DNA of 64,000 bases, from NCBI RefSeq assembly GCF_008017415.1, contig NZ_VRSV01000002.1, positions 372,001 through 436,000 on the forward strand, read 5' to 3'. The notes under the pieces are model-generated. The model had not been told where the DNA came from. It did not search any database and worked only from the letters and a program-made list of their open reading frames with translations. The position numbers and the translations under genes were made by a program. The DNA is from Microbacterium hatanonis. Its GTDB lineage: Bacteria > Actinomycetota > Actinomycetes > Actinomycetales > Microbacteriaceae. Shown here in pieces: positions 8,952-17,223 of this stretch (position 1 is its first letter; every line of letters begins with the position of its first letter).

Positions 8952-10232
8952 ATGCTTTCGACGGACACGGTCCTCACCACCACACCAGCAGATCGGCCGA
9001 GTTCGGCGACCGACACGGCACTGCGCGCCCCCCACCGCCCGATCGGCGGGGCGACGTTGATCACGCTGGCCGTACTGGCGGCGATCGCGCCCTTCGGGAT
9101 CGATCTGTACCTGTCGGCCTTCCCGGCGATGACCGCCGATCTCGCGACGACCGCGACGGGCGTGCAGCTCTCGCTCACCGCCTTCCTCGTGGGGGCAGGG
9201 CTCGGACAGGTGGTCTTCGGTCCGTGGTCGGATCGCGTGGGTCGCCTGGCTCCGCTCCTGACCGGGCTGGCCGTGTTCCTGGTCGCCAGCGTCGTGGCTA
9301 TGCTCGCGGGCTCCATCGAGGTGCTCGTCGCGGCGCGGCTGCTGCAGGGCATCGGCGGCGCGGCGGGCATGGTCATCGGGCGAGCGATGATCGTCGACCG
9401 CGAGGAAGGCCCGCGCGCGGCGCGGGCGCTGAATCTCATGATGATGATCGGCGGCATCGCCCCCGTCATCGCCCCCCTCACCGGCAGCGTGCTCGGGGGC
9501 GCGATCGGATGGCGGGGGCTCCTCGCCATCGTCGGCGGCGTCGGTGCGGTCGCGGCGATCCTGACGCTCCTCTTCGTTCGGGAGTCGCTGCCTCGCGAGG
9601 TGCGCGTGGCACGTGCGGCCCGGGAACCCGGGGGCTGGCGCGTGCTCCTCTCGCGCACGTACGTCGGGAACGTCTTGGCCTTCGCCTTCGGGATGGCGAT
9701 CATGATGGCCTACATCTCGGCCTCGCCCTTCGTCTATCAGGACATGGTCGGCCTCGACGCCCTGGGATACGGGATCGCTTTCGCGATCAACGCGGTCGGC
9801 CTCGTGGCCGCGACGGGACTCGCGGCCTTCCTCGCCCGACGGATCTCCCCTCGTGCGTCCGCGCTGATCGGGCTCGGCACGAGTTTCGCCGCGGTCGCGG
9901 TGATCCTCATCCTCACCGTCGCGGGCGCTCCGGCCGCGTGGTTGATGGTGCCGCTGTTCTTCGCGATCGCGCCGCTCGGACTCGTACTCGGGAGCACGAC
10001 GGCGCTGGCGCTGTCGTCGGTGCCGCACGCGGCGACCGGATCGGCCTCCGCGATCCTCGGGCTCCTCCAGTTCGTGTTGGCGGGCACCGTCGCCGGTCTC
10101 GTCGGCGTCGCTGGGGAGCACACCGCCCTCCCGCTCGCGCTGACGATGTTCGCCGCGGCGCTGCTCGCCCTCCTCGCGCTCGCCGTCGGGCGGGAACGCA
10201 CCGTCACGCCGGCGCGGGTACGTCGTCCCTGA
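8952..10232 (+). CDS. MFS drug-resistance transporter, Bcr/CflA-like
   Basis: This is a 426-residue, twelve-helix major facilitator, most similar in layout to the Bcr/CflA efflux group (FGIDLYLSAFPAM in helix 1, the motif-A-like DRVGRLAPLL after helix 2, and LLQGIGGAAGMVIGRAMI in helix 4). It probably exports a toxic compound by proton antiport. No ribosome binding site precedes the ATG; the upstream bases are the MarR operator, so the mRNA is likely leaderless or nearly so. The last 29 bases overlap the 3' end of the convergent histidine kinase gene. Confidence 0.9.
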   Translation: MLSTDTVLTTTPADRPSSATDTALRAPHRPIGGATLITLAVLAAIAPFGIDLYLSAFPAMTADLATTATGVQLSLTAFLVGAGLGQVVFGPWSDRVGRLAPLLTGLAVFLVASVVAMLAGSIEVLVAARLLQGIGGAAGMVIGRAMIVDREEGPRAARALNLMMMIGGIAPVIAPLTGSVLGGAIGWRGLLAIVGGVGAVAAILTLLFVRESLPREVRVARAAREPGGWRVLLSRTYVGNVLAFAFGMAIMMAYISASPFVYQDMVGLDALGYGIAFAINAVGLVAATGLAAFLARRISPRASALIGLGTSFAAVAVILILTVAGAPAAWLMVPLFFAIAPLGLVLGSTTALALSSVPHAATGSASAILGLLQFVLAGTVAGLVGVAGEHTALPLALTMFAAALLALLALAVGRERTVTPARVRRP

Positions 10233-11661
10233 CCGCCGCGCCCAACGGCAGCGAGACCACGAACCTCGCGCCGTCGGCGTCGCGCTCGCAGACGACGTCG
10301 CCGCCGTGGGCCCGGGCGATGCCTCGGGCGATGGGGAGACCGAGGCCCGCGCCGGTGCGGGCCGCGCGAGCCGGATCGAGTCGCACGAGTCGCTCGAAGA
10401 TCCGCTCGCGGTCGGCGTCGGGAACGCCCGGCCCGTCGTCGACGACACTCACCGCCGCCGTATCTCGGGAGCCCGCGACGAGCTCGATCCGCACCCGCCC
10501 GGCGCCCGCCGTGGCGCGGGCGGCGTTGTCGACGAGGTTCGCCACGACCTGTGCGATGCGGTCGGCGTCGACGACGACGGGCACGGGTTCGGAGGGCGCT
10601 CGCAGGTCCACGCGCAATCCGGGGTGCACCCGCCGCATCCGCTCGGTCTCGGCCGCGAGCAGCTCGCGCAGATCGACGCTCCGCGGACGCAGCTCGAGGC
10701 CCTGGTCGACACGAGCCATCGTGAGCAGGTCGTCGACGAGGCGCGACGCGCGCGAGGCCTCGTGCACGACGCGAGTCGCGAGCAGCTCGCGATCAGGACC
10801 GTCGAGGTCGGCGCGGATGAGGGTCTCGGCCGCGGCCCGCATACCGGCCACGGGCGTGCGCAGCTCGTGAGCGGCATCGGAGAGGAATGCCCGCAGTCGC
10901 GTCTCGGCGTCGAGCGCGGCCTGCTCGGCGCCCACCACGTCGTCGAGCATGTCGTCGAACGCGGCGGCGACCCGACCGATCTCGGTGTCGGGCCGTGTCG
11001 GGCGCAGGCGCCGATCACGGTCGCCCGCCGCGACCGAGCGAGCCGCGACCGACATGCGATCGAGGGGGCGGAGGGTGCCGCGCACGATGAGCACGATCGC
11101 CCCCGCGCCGAGGGCGAGGACGGCGACCGACGCGACGCCCATGACCCACCGCACCTGGGTGAGCGTTTCGTCCACCCCGGCAGTGGAGGCCGTGAGTGTC
11201 ACGGTCGATCCGTCGCTCAGGGTGGAGCGGAGCGTCACCAGCTGTTCGTCGCCGCTGACTTCCGACGCGGTGACCGTCTCGCCCGACGCGCTCGTCGACG
11301 GCGAAGACGCCAGGGGCTCGGGCGGACCGGCCGGTCCGGGCCCTCCCGGGGGCCCGTCGCGCAACTGGTCGGGACTCGGGCCCGCGACCACCGAGCCGCC
11401 GCCGGCATCGTCGATCCGCACCGAGAGTCCCTGCGCGGAGAGGCGCTCGGCGAGCTCTTCGGCGTCGACCGTGCCCACGAGCGACGCCGCCGCAGACGCG
11501 CGGTCACGGAGGCGATCCTCGATCTGGCCGCGGAGCCGCGCCCCGAGCACCACGTCGACGACGATCACCAGCACGATCAGCACCAGCGCGAGAAGAGCGA
11601 GCACCGCGACGATCGTGCGTCGGCGGAGCGACCCGGTGCGCAGCGCCGCTACGGCGGTCAC
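10204..11661 (-). CDS. Sensor histidine kinase
   Basis: Starting at GTG 11661, which overlaps the stop of the upstream response regulator (GTGA), this 485-residue kinase has a transmembrane segment at about 12-36, an extracytoplasmic domain rich in Gly/Pro/Ser, a second helix near 150-172 and a HAMP linker. The HisKA box DAAHELRTP carries phospho-acceptor His265, and the ATPase domain shows NLVDNAARA, DDGPGVPD and GAGLGLPI. It should phosphorylate the adjacent OmpR-type regulator; the signal is unknown. Confidence 0.93.
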   Translation of the reverse strand: MTAVAALRTGSLRRRTIVAVLALLALVLIVLVIVVDVVLGARLRGQIEDRLRDRASAAASLVGTVDAEELAERLSAQGLSVRIDDAGGGSVVAGPSPDQLRDGPPGGPGPAGPPEPLASSPSTSASGETVTASEVSGDEQLVTLRSTLSDGSTVTLTASTAGVDETLTQVRWVMGVASVAVLALGAGAIVLIVRGTLRPLDRMSVAARSVAAGDRDRRLRPTRPDTEIGRVAAAFDDMLDDVVGAEQAALDAETRLRAFLSDAAHELRTPVAGMRAAAETLIRADLDGPDRELLATRVVHEASRASRLVDDLLTMARVDQGLELRPRSVDLRELLAAETERMRRVHPGLRVDLRAPSEPVPVVVDADRIAQVVANLVDNAARATAGAGRVRIELVAGSRDTAAVSVVDDGPGVPDADRERIFERLVRLDPARAARTGAGLGLPIARGIARAHGGDVVCERDADGARFVVSLPLGAAVRDDVPAPA

Positions 11662-12341
11662 GGCGCGACGCTCAGACGGTAGCCGAGGCCGCGCACGGTG
11701 TGGATCATGCGAGGACCCCGGGTCTCCATCTTGCGGCGGAGCGCGCTGAGGTGGACCTCCACGAGATTCGGGTCGTAGTCGTCGTAGCCCCACACCTCCG
11801 TCAGGATCTGCGCCTTCGACAGGGTGCGGCCCCGACTCTCGACGAACAGGCGCAGCAGTCGGAACTCGGTGGCCGTCAGGTCGAGGGCCTCCCCGCCGCG
11901 GCGCGCGAGCGCAGCATCCGGGTCGACGACGAGGTCGCCGACCTCGATGGTCGCGGGCAGACGGCCCCGACGGCGGAGCACGGCGGTCGTTCGCGCGACG
12001 AGCTCGGCCATCGAGAACGGCTTGACCACGTAGTCGTCGGCGCCCTCGGCGAAGCCGCGGAGGCGGTCGTCGACCTCGTCCCTGGCGGTGAGCATGATCA
12101 CGGGGGTGTCGCCCGCCTCGCGGATCACGGGCAGCAGGCGGATGCCGGTGGGCCCGGGCATCATCCAGTCGAGCACCAGGAGATCGGGCCGGAACGTCGC
12201 GAGCCGCTCGGTCAGGTGACGCCCATCGGCATCGCCCTCGGCGATGAGACCGTCGGCGCGCAGAGCCGTCACGACAGACAGGCGGATGGTCTCGTCGTCG
12301 TCGAGAACGAGCACGCGGGCGGGGGCAGGCATTCTCGGCAC
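11658..12341 (-). CDS. OmpR/PhoB-family response regulator
   Basis: The receiver domain (residues 8-120) shows the acidic pocket DDDE, phospho-acceptor Asp58 in LLVLDWMMPG and Lys107 in VVKPFS. The C-terminal winged helix (about 130-225) has the TATEFRLLRLFVE and VRGLGYRL signatures. It is translationally coupled to the kinase by a 4-base overlap. The divergent interval contains an 11-bp-spaced CTTCAG repeat, the layout expected of an OmpR-family site, so it may control the facing proline-rich membrane protein and itself. Confidence 0.93.
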   Translation of the reverse strand: MPRMPAPARVLVLDDDETIRLSVVTALRADGLIAEGDADGRHLTERLATFRPDLLVLDWMMPGPTGIRLLPVIREAGDTPVIMLTARDEVDDRLRGFAEGADDYVVKPFSMAELVARTTAVLRRRGRLPATIEVGDLVVDPDAALARRGGEALDLTATEFRLLRLFVESRGRTLSKAQILTEVWGYDDYDPNLVEVHLSALRRKMETRGPRMIHTVRGLGYRLSVAP

Positions 12342-12403
12342 GGTACGCCGCGGGACTGGGCGGCTCTTATGCGTTCGATAGGCGGATGCTGCGTGCGCGG
12401 CGA

Positions 12404-12420
12404 CTTCAGGCCCGCTTCAG
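12404..12420. promoter_or_regulatory. OmpR-type direct repeat
   Basis: CTTCAG occurs at 12404-12409 and again at 12415-12420, exactly one helical turn (11 bp) apart, in the interval between the response regulator and the membrane protein gene. Tandem 6-bp repeats at 11-bp spacing are the classical binding layout for OmpR/PhoB dimers. Binding is inferred. Confidence 0.55.
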
Positions 12421-12479
12421 ACAGCGATCACAGGCTGGAGATCGAAGCCGGAGGAGCGTCCCCGGCGGAGAGGATCACC

Positions 12480-12992
12480 ATGAACGACGACCGCATTCCC
12501 CCGGCACCCGACGACCACGACGACCGGAACGACACGTTGCCGCTGACCCGCCCGACGGTGACGGAGGAACCGCAGCCGCGTCGATGGGTGCGACCGGCGC
12601 TGATCGTCGGGGCGGTGATCGTCGCGGCCGGACTCGCCGGCGGAACGGCCGCCGTGGCGGCCCAGTCGAGCGCCGCCCCGTCGTCGGTCTCGTCGACGAC
12701 ACCCCGCGCCGACGGGACGGCGCCGACCCCGGGCGCCGACGGGACAGCGCCGACACCCCCGGCCGACGGCACCGGGCCCTCCCCGCGCGAGGACGGGACG
12801 GCCCCGACCCCTCCGGCCGGGCCCGGTGGACCGGGTGCCTGCGCCGACGGCGAGGGCCCGGGAGCGCGCGACGGGCGCACCCCGCCGACTCCGCCGACAG
12901 ACGGGACGGCACCCACCCCGCCCGCGGACGGGACGGCGCCCACCCCGCCGACGGGTGCGCCCACGCCTCCCGCCGAGACACCGGGGTCCTGA
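12480..12992 (+). CDS. Membrane protein with proline-rich repeat tail
   Basis: The 170-residue protein has an acidic N-terminal cytoplasmic segment, one transmembrane helix (about 39-62) and an extracytoplasmic tail built from imperfect copies of DGTAPTPPA (near residues 78, 87, 96, 105, 141 and 150). A single Cys lies at 121. GGAGAGGA precedes the ATG at 12480. It faces the two-component system and is a natural candidate target or accessory of it. Low-complexity tails of this kind may span the cell wall; no enzymatic domain is visible. Confidence 0.65.
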   Translation: MNDDRIPPAPDDHDDRNDTLPLTRPTVTEEPQPRRWVRPALIVGAVIVAAGLAGGTAAVAAQSSAAPSSVSSTTPRADGTAPTPGADGTAPTPPADGTGPSPREDGTAPTPPAGPGGPGACADGEGPGARDGRTPPTPPTDGTAPTPPADGTAPTPPTGAPTPPAETPGS

Positions 12993-13050
12993 CGGGAGAT
13001 CCGCGCAGAGCGGTGGCTCTCGTCGGCGGTGCTCGCCGGGTCGGCCGAGG

Positions 13051-14142
13051 TCAGGTCGCGGCGAGCACCGCCCGCTCGCGAAGGGCGGGGTAGGCCTGGA
13101 ACACCATCTCGACGAGCTGGTCGATCGGCCGCGTCAGCGGGTCGGTCGCCGGCACGCCGAATTCGAGCTCGTACTCGTCGATGGCGTCGGTGACCTGCTG
13201 GTCGGTCATGTTCTCGTGGTTGATCGTGACGCCGATCACGCGGGTACGTGCGAACGCCTCGATCAGGGCGATCTCGCTCGCCGCGGTCGGCATCGGGATG
13301 GCCGGGTAGTCGCCGAGCGTGCCGCGCAGAGGTGCGTGCTGCACGATGACGCCGTCGGGGCGGGCGCCGCGCAGGATGTAGGCCGACGTCAGGTACGCCG
13401 GGTGGCTGAGCGCTCCCTGGCCTTCGACGACGATGATGTCGGGGTTCTCGTCGTGGAACGCCGAGACGACCTGGCCTTCGACCTCGCCCGAGCAGTACTG
13501 CGGAACCGTGGCGTCGAGAGCGACGGCGTAGCGGGCGCCCTGGATGAGCGCGGTCTGACCGGTGCCGATCATGACGGCCTTGATGCCGCGGGCGATGAGC
13601 GCCTCGACCAGCAGGGTGGTCGTTGTTCGCTTGCCGATCGCGCCGTCGGTTCCGAGAACGGCCACGCGAGGACAGGTCACGTCGAAGATCTCGCCGGTGA
13701 ACAGGCGCAGATCCTTCTTGTCCTTCGTCCGTCGTACGTCGGTGATCGTCACCCCGGCGAGAAGGGCGGCCGAGGCGAACTCCGCATCGTCGTTGAGGAA
13801 CTCGTGCAGCCCGTTGACGAGGTTCATGCCCGACGCGATGGCGTCGAGGAGGTCGGTGCGCTGGGTGGGGTTCAGCAGTCCGCCGGCAGGCGCCATGCCG
13901 AAGATCATCGTGTCGGGGACGCGCCCGGCGTGAACGATCGCGTCGCCGAGATCGGCGACGACGGGGATGCCCGACACGGGATCGCCGAGCGCCACGCCGG
14001 CGTCGCTGCCGGCGAGAGTGCTGTCGATCACGCTGACGATCTCGTACTTCTCCGAGTGACGCACGAGGCCGTTGGCCGTCTTGCCGTCTTGGCGCCCGAA
14101 ATTGCCCTCGCAGTAGACGACGGCCGTGGCGGAATGAGTCAT
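13051..14142 (-). CDS. DUF1611/DgcN-like P-loop protein
   Basis: Start ATG 14142 has an AGGGGAG ribosome binding site and gives 363 residues. The N-terminal Rossmann-like part (about 1-140) carries SVIDSTLAGSDAG. The C-terminal P-loop domain has GTDGAIGKRTT at 164-174 and IVVEGQGALSHPAY near 260. This matches the DUF1611 family; as I recall, characterised relatives (DgcN) act on the nitrogen of D-glutamate, but which substrate this one uses is not shown. The nearest genes are a divergent nitroreductase and an amino-acid permease, which would fit amino-acid metabolism. Confidence 0.8.
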   Translation of the reverse strand: MTHSATAVVYCEGNFGRQDGKTANGLVRHSEKYEIVSVIDSTLAGSDAGVALGDPVSGIPVVADLGDAIVHAGRVPDTMIFGMAPAGGLLNPTQRTDLLDAIASGMNLVNGLHEFLNDDAEFASAALLAGVTITDVRRTKDKKDLRLFTGEIFDVTCPRVAVLGTDGAIGKRTTTTLLVEALIARGIKAVMIGTGQTALIQGARYAVALDATVPQYCSGEVEGQVVSAFHDENPDIIVVEGQGALSHPAYLTSAYILRGARPDGVIVQHAPLRGTLGDYPAIPMPTAASEIALIEAFARTRVIGVTINHENMTDQQVTDAIDEYELEFGVPATDPLTRPIDQLVEMVFQAYPALRERAVLAAT

Positions 14143-14369
14143 GATGCTCCCCTGATATCTCAGAGGAGGCGACGAAACCGAGCTGTCTTCCCTGACGCCC
14201 GCGAGATGCCGACCCCTGGACCGTACCAACCCTTCCTGTGTAACGGGGGGCGACGAGACTTTCGTATGCGCGGGAATAGACCCGACCGTTCGCTGTTCCA
14301 CACCATGGCGCATCAGCGCCGATCGCTCGACGGGGCGCGATTCAGACGACATGGCCCGAGGAGCACGTC

Positions 14370-14963
14370 ATGAGCACCGACACCATCACCGATCGCGCCG
14401 CCCGCACCGATACCCCCATCCTTCCCGTCCTGGCCGAGCGCTGGAGCCCCCGCTCGTTCGTCGCCGACGAGACGATCGACGAGCAGAAGCTCGCCGCTGC
14501 CATCGAGGCCGCACGCTGGTCCTCGTCCGCAGCGAACTCGCAGCCCTGGCGCTTCATCGTCGCCCGCCGCGGAACCGAGGCCTTCGCCCGGATCGCCGCC
14601 ACCCTCGCCGGATTCAACGGGGTCTGGGCGGGCTCGGCGGGAGCGCTCGTGGTCGCCGCCTACGAGCAGGCCGGCCCCGAGGGCGAGCCCCGTCCGTGGG
14701 CGCAGTACGACCTGGGGCAGGCCATGGCCCACTTCAGCATTCAGGCGCACGCGAGCGGGCTCCACGTGCACACCATGGGCGGCTTCGATGCCGACGCGGT
14801 GTCGGCCGCGTTCGATCTGCCCACCCGCATCCGCCCCCTCACGGTCACGGCCGTCGGTGCGCTCGCCCCGGCGGAGGCCCTGGGCGATGAGACGCTGATC
14901 GCGCGGGAGACCGCGCCGCGCGTGCGTCGCCCGCTGTCGGAGATCGTGCTCGTCGACCAGTAA
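14370..14963 (+). CDS. Nitroreductase-family protein
   Basis: This is a 197-residue flavin-dependent oxidoreductase of the nitroreductase fold. The FMN-binding start RWSPRSF is near residue 25, AARWSSSAANSQPWRF near 49 is the typical second phosphate-contact segment, and the GLHVHTMGGFD motif lies near 130. Such enzymes reduce nitro compounds, quinones or other acceptors with NAD(P)H. It is followed 79 bases later by an amino-acid permease on the same strand; a functional link is not shown. Confidence 0.9.
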   Translation: MSTDTITDRAARTDTPILPVLAERWSPRSFVADETIDEQKLAAAIEAARWSSSAANSQPWRFIVARRGTEAFARIAATLAGFNGVWAGSAGALVVAAYEQAGPEGEPRPWAQYDLGQAMAHFSIQAHASGLHVHTMGGFDADAVSAAFDLPTRIRPLTVTAVGALAPAEALGDETLIARETAPRVRRPLSEIVLVDQ

Positions 14964-15042
14964 CGGCAGGGGCGTATACCCCACGCGCACGGATCGCGCA
15001 CGAGGGCTTGCATCGTCGTTCCTCACCCGGTCGAGTAGCACG

Positions 15043-16386
15043 ATGACCAACGACACCACCGCCACCGAGCCCGCAGCGCCGTCTGGCCTCAAGCGGGCAG
15101 TCGGCACCCCGTTGCTGTTCGCGTTCATCGTCGGAGACACGCTCGGCGCGGGCATCTACACCCTCGTCGGTTCCATGGCCGGTGATGTCGGCGGAGTCAT
15201 CTGGCTTCCGCTGGTCGTCGCGCTGATCATCGCCCTGCTCACGGCGGGCACCTACGCCGAGCTCATCACGAAGTACCCGCACGCGGGCGGTGCGGCGCGC
15301 TACGCCGATCGGGCGTTCGGGGTGCCGTACGTGTCGTTCCTCGTTGGCTTCCTCATGATGGCCTCGGGCATCACGACTGCCGCCGCGCTGGCGAACGCGT
15401 TCGCCGGCGACTACCTCGCCGCGATCATCGACGTGCCTGCGGCACCGACGGCCGTGGTGTTCATCATCCTGCTGACGCTGATCAACCTCCGCGGCGTCCG
15501 CGAATCTCTCGGCGCCAACCTCATCGCGTCGGTGATCGAGGTGTCGGGCCTCGTCATCGTCATCGTCCTGGCCGCCGTCTTCATCGGTGGTGGAGGAGGC
15601 GACCCGGCTCGCCTCCTCGAGTTCTCGCCCGACAAGGCGCCCGTGGAGGGCGTGTTCGCGGCATCCATCATCGCGTTCTTCTCCTTCCTCGGATTCGAGG
15701 CGGCCGCGAACATGGCCGAAGAGGTGAAGAACCCCTCCAAGGCCTACCCGCGCGCCCTGTTCGGCGCGATCGGCACCGCTGCGATCGTCTACCTGCTGAT
15801 CGCACTCGGCGCGGCGATGATCCTCCCCGCCGCCGACCTGGCGTCCTCGACCGGACCCCTCCTCGACGTGGTGGCCGCGACCGGCATCGCGCTGCCCCCG
15901 TGGCTGTTCGGACTCATCGCGCTCGTCGCGATCGCCAACGGCGCGCTGCTGTTCATGGTGATGGCCAGCCGTGTCGGGTACGGCCTGGCCGAATCCGGTC
16001 TGCTCCCGAAGGCGTTCTCGCGCGTGCTCCCGAACCGTCGCACCCCGTGGGTGTCGATCGTGGTCGTCGCCGTGGCGACGATCGGCCTCACCTTCCTGGG
16101 CGATGTCGCGACGTTGGCCGAGACGACGGTGCTGCTGCTCCTGCTGGTCTTCCTCTCGGCGAACGTCAGCGTGCTCGTGCTCAAGAAGGACAAGGTCGAC
16201 CACAAGCACTTCTCGGTACCGCGGGTCGTGCCGGTGCTCGCCATCATCGCGAGCATCGTGCTGCTCACCCAGCAGACCGGCGTGGTGTGGCTCGGAGCCC
16301 TGGCGTACATCGCGATCGGTTCGGTGCTCTTCTTCGTCGCCCGCGCCGGGCGCAAGCGCGAAGAGCGCAAGGCCGACGCCGGCTGA
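15043..16386 (+). CDS. APC-superfamily amino-acid permease
   Basis: This is a 447-residue integral membrane transporter with about twelve helices. The first helix contains FIVGDTLGAGIYTLVGSMAG, the helix-breaking glycine motif used by APC permeases to bind substrate backbones, and helix 6 contains FFSFLGFEAAANMAEEVKNP, the second hallmark. It is most likely a proton-coupled amino-acid importer; the exact amino acid cannot be read from sequence. The C-terminal tail is short and strongly basic. Confidence 0.9.
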   Translation: MTNDTTATEPAAPSGLKRAVGTPLLFAFIVGDTLGAGIYTLVGSMAGDVGGVIWLPLVVALIIALLTAGTYAELITKYPHAGGAARYADRAFGVPYVSFLVGFLMMASGITTAAALANAFAGDYLAAIIDVPAAPTAVVFIILLTLINLRGVRESLGANLIASVIEVSGLVIVIVLAAVFIGGGGGDPARLLEFSPDKAPVEGVFAASIIAFFSFLGFEAAANMAEEVKNPSKAYPRALFGAIGTAAIVYLLIALGAAMILPAADLASSTGPLLDVVAATGIALPPWLFGLIALVAIANGALLFMVMASRVGYGLAESGLLPKAFSRVLPNRRTPWVSIVVVAVATIGLTFLGDVATLAETTVLLLLLVFLSANVSVLVLKKDKVDHKHFSVPRVVPVLAIIASIVLLTQQTGVVWLGALAYIAIGSVLFFVARAGRKREERKADAG

Positions 16387-16404
16387 GGCGGATGCGGCGC
16401 GGCG

Positions 16405-16755
16405 TCAGGCGCCCGGATCCTTCCCGGCATCACCACGTTGCGCGGGGACGAGTTTGAGCCCGACGACGGCGACGGCGATGCCCGCGATGAAGATCGCTCT
16501 GCCCCAGGACAGCGGCTCCTCGCCGGTGACGGTCGCCCACCCCACGGTGAGCACCGCACCGATGCCGACCCACACGGCGTAGGCCGTGCCGATGGGGATG
16601 CGCTCCGAGGCTTTCGCGAGCCCGATCATGCTGGCGACGAGCGCGACGACGAACACGATCGTCGGGAGCGGCTGCGTGAAGCCTTCGGATCGGCCGAGGG
16701 CCGTGGCCCACACGGCTTCGAGGACGGCGCTGGCGATGAGGATCGACCACGCCAT
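16405..16755 (-). CDS. SMR-family transporter, second subunit of a pair
   Basis: This is a 116-residue, four-helix small multidrug resistance protein. It keeps the essential membrane Glu of helix 1 (VLEAVWATALG) and the GTAYAVWVGIGA signature characteristic of the SugE/Gdx guanidinium-exporter branch. The start lies one base after the stop of the upstream SMR gene, so the two are translationally coupled and probably form a heterodimer. The C-terminus is extended compared with its partner. Both lie behind a guanidine-III riboswitch. Confidence 0.92.
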   Translation of the reverse strand: MAWSILIASAVLEAVWATALGRSEGFTQPLPTIVFVVALVASMIGLAKASERIPIGTAYAVWVGIGAVLTVGWATVTGEEPLSWGRAIFIAGIAVAVVGLKLVPAQRGDAGKDPGA

Positions 16756-16756
16756 C

Positions 16757-17071
16757 TCAGCTCACCGCCTTCAGGCCGATGACCGACGCGACCAGCAGGA
16801 GGATGAGCAGGATGCGCGCGGTCGAGGCGCGCTCCTTCCTGGTCACGATGGCCCAGAGCACGGTGAGACTGGCCCCGATTCCGACCCAGACGGCGTAGGC
16901 GGTACCGGTGGGCAGGTCGTTCATCGCGAACGCGAGCCCCACCATGCTGATGACGAGCGCGACGACGAACAGGATCGTCGGCCGGGGCCGACGGAAGCCC
17001 TTCGACGCGGCCAGCGCCGACGCCCACACCGCCTCGAGAACACCGGAGGCGACCAGAATGATCCACGACAT
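16757..17071 (-). CDS. SMR-family transporter, first subunit of a pair
   Basis: This is a 104-residue, four-helix SMR protein starting MSWIILVASGVLEAVWASAL; the Glu in VLEAVWA is the proton/substrate-coupling residue. GTAYAVWVGIGA again points to the guanidinium-exporter (Gdx) branch rather than the polyaromatic drug branch. A GGAAGG ribosome binding site (17078-17083) directly follows a guanidine-III riboswitch aptamer, so expression should rise with guanidine. Paired SMR genes commonly make asymmetric dimers. Confidence 0.93.
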   Translation of the reverse strand: MSWIILVASGVLEAVWASALAASKGFRRPRPTILFVVALVISMVGLAFAMNDLPTGTAYAVWVGIGASLTVLWAIVTRKERASTARILLILLLVASVIGLKAVS

Positions 17072-17083
17072 GACGAACCTTCC

Positions 17084-17125
17084 GAGTCAGTCTTGTCGCT
17101 CAGCGGGTACTGCTCCCTCGTCCGC
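17084..17125 (-). ncRNA. Guanidine-III (ykkC-III) riboswitch aptamer
   Basis: Read on the minus strand, the 42 bases contain the three invariant blocks of this class in order: CGGACGAGG, GUACCCG and GACAAGAC. The first stem is GCGG with CCGC; the second pairs GAGCA with UGACUC, with one bulged A. The second stem runs directly into the ribosome binding site of the first SMR gene, suggesting control of translation by ligand-stabilised folding. The match is to the published class as I remember it (for example the Thermobifida fusca aptamer). Confidence 0.9.
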
Positions 17126-17212
17126 GCCCGCCATCGGGTCGCCTCGAGGCTATCGAGCAGACCTGGGCACTCCCGGTGCAGGGGGCGGATGCTGCGCCCG
17201 ACCGGCCCAACG

Positions 17213-17218
17213 TAGAAT
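17213..17218 (+). promoter_or_regulatory. -10 box for a leaderless transcript
   Basis: TAGAAT lies five bases upstream of the GTG at 17224. This spacing puts the transcription start at or next to the start codon, and no ribosome binding site is present. Confidence 0.55.
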
Positions 17219-17223
17219 CTCGT

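Noticed and set aside
8949-10448. Long minus-strand frame opposite the MFS efflux gene
   Set aside because: Its product is low-complexity Arg/Glu/Asp-rich sequence with no domain, while the plus strand encodes a clear twelve-helix transporter.
12700-12990. Repeat array (CRISPR or VNTR) in GACGGGACGGC-type units
   Set aside because: The repeats are in frame, imperfect and encode a DGTAPTPPA protein motif; there are no unique spacers and no cas genes.
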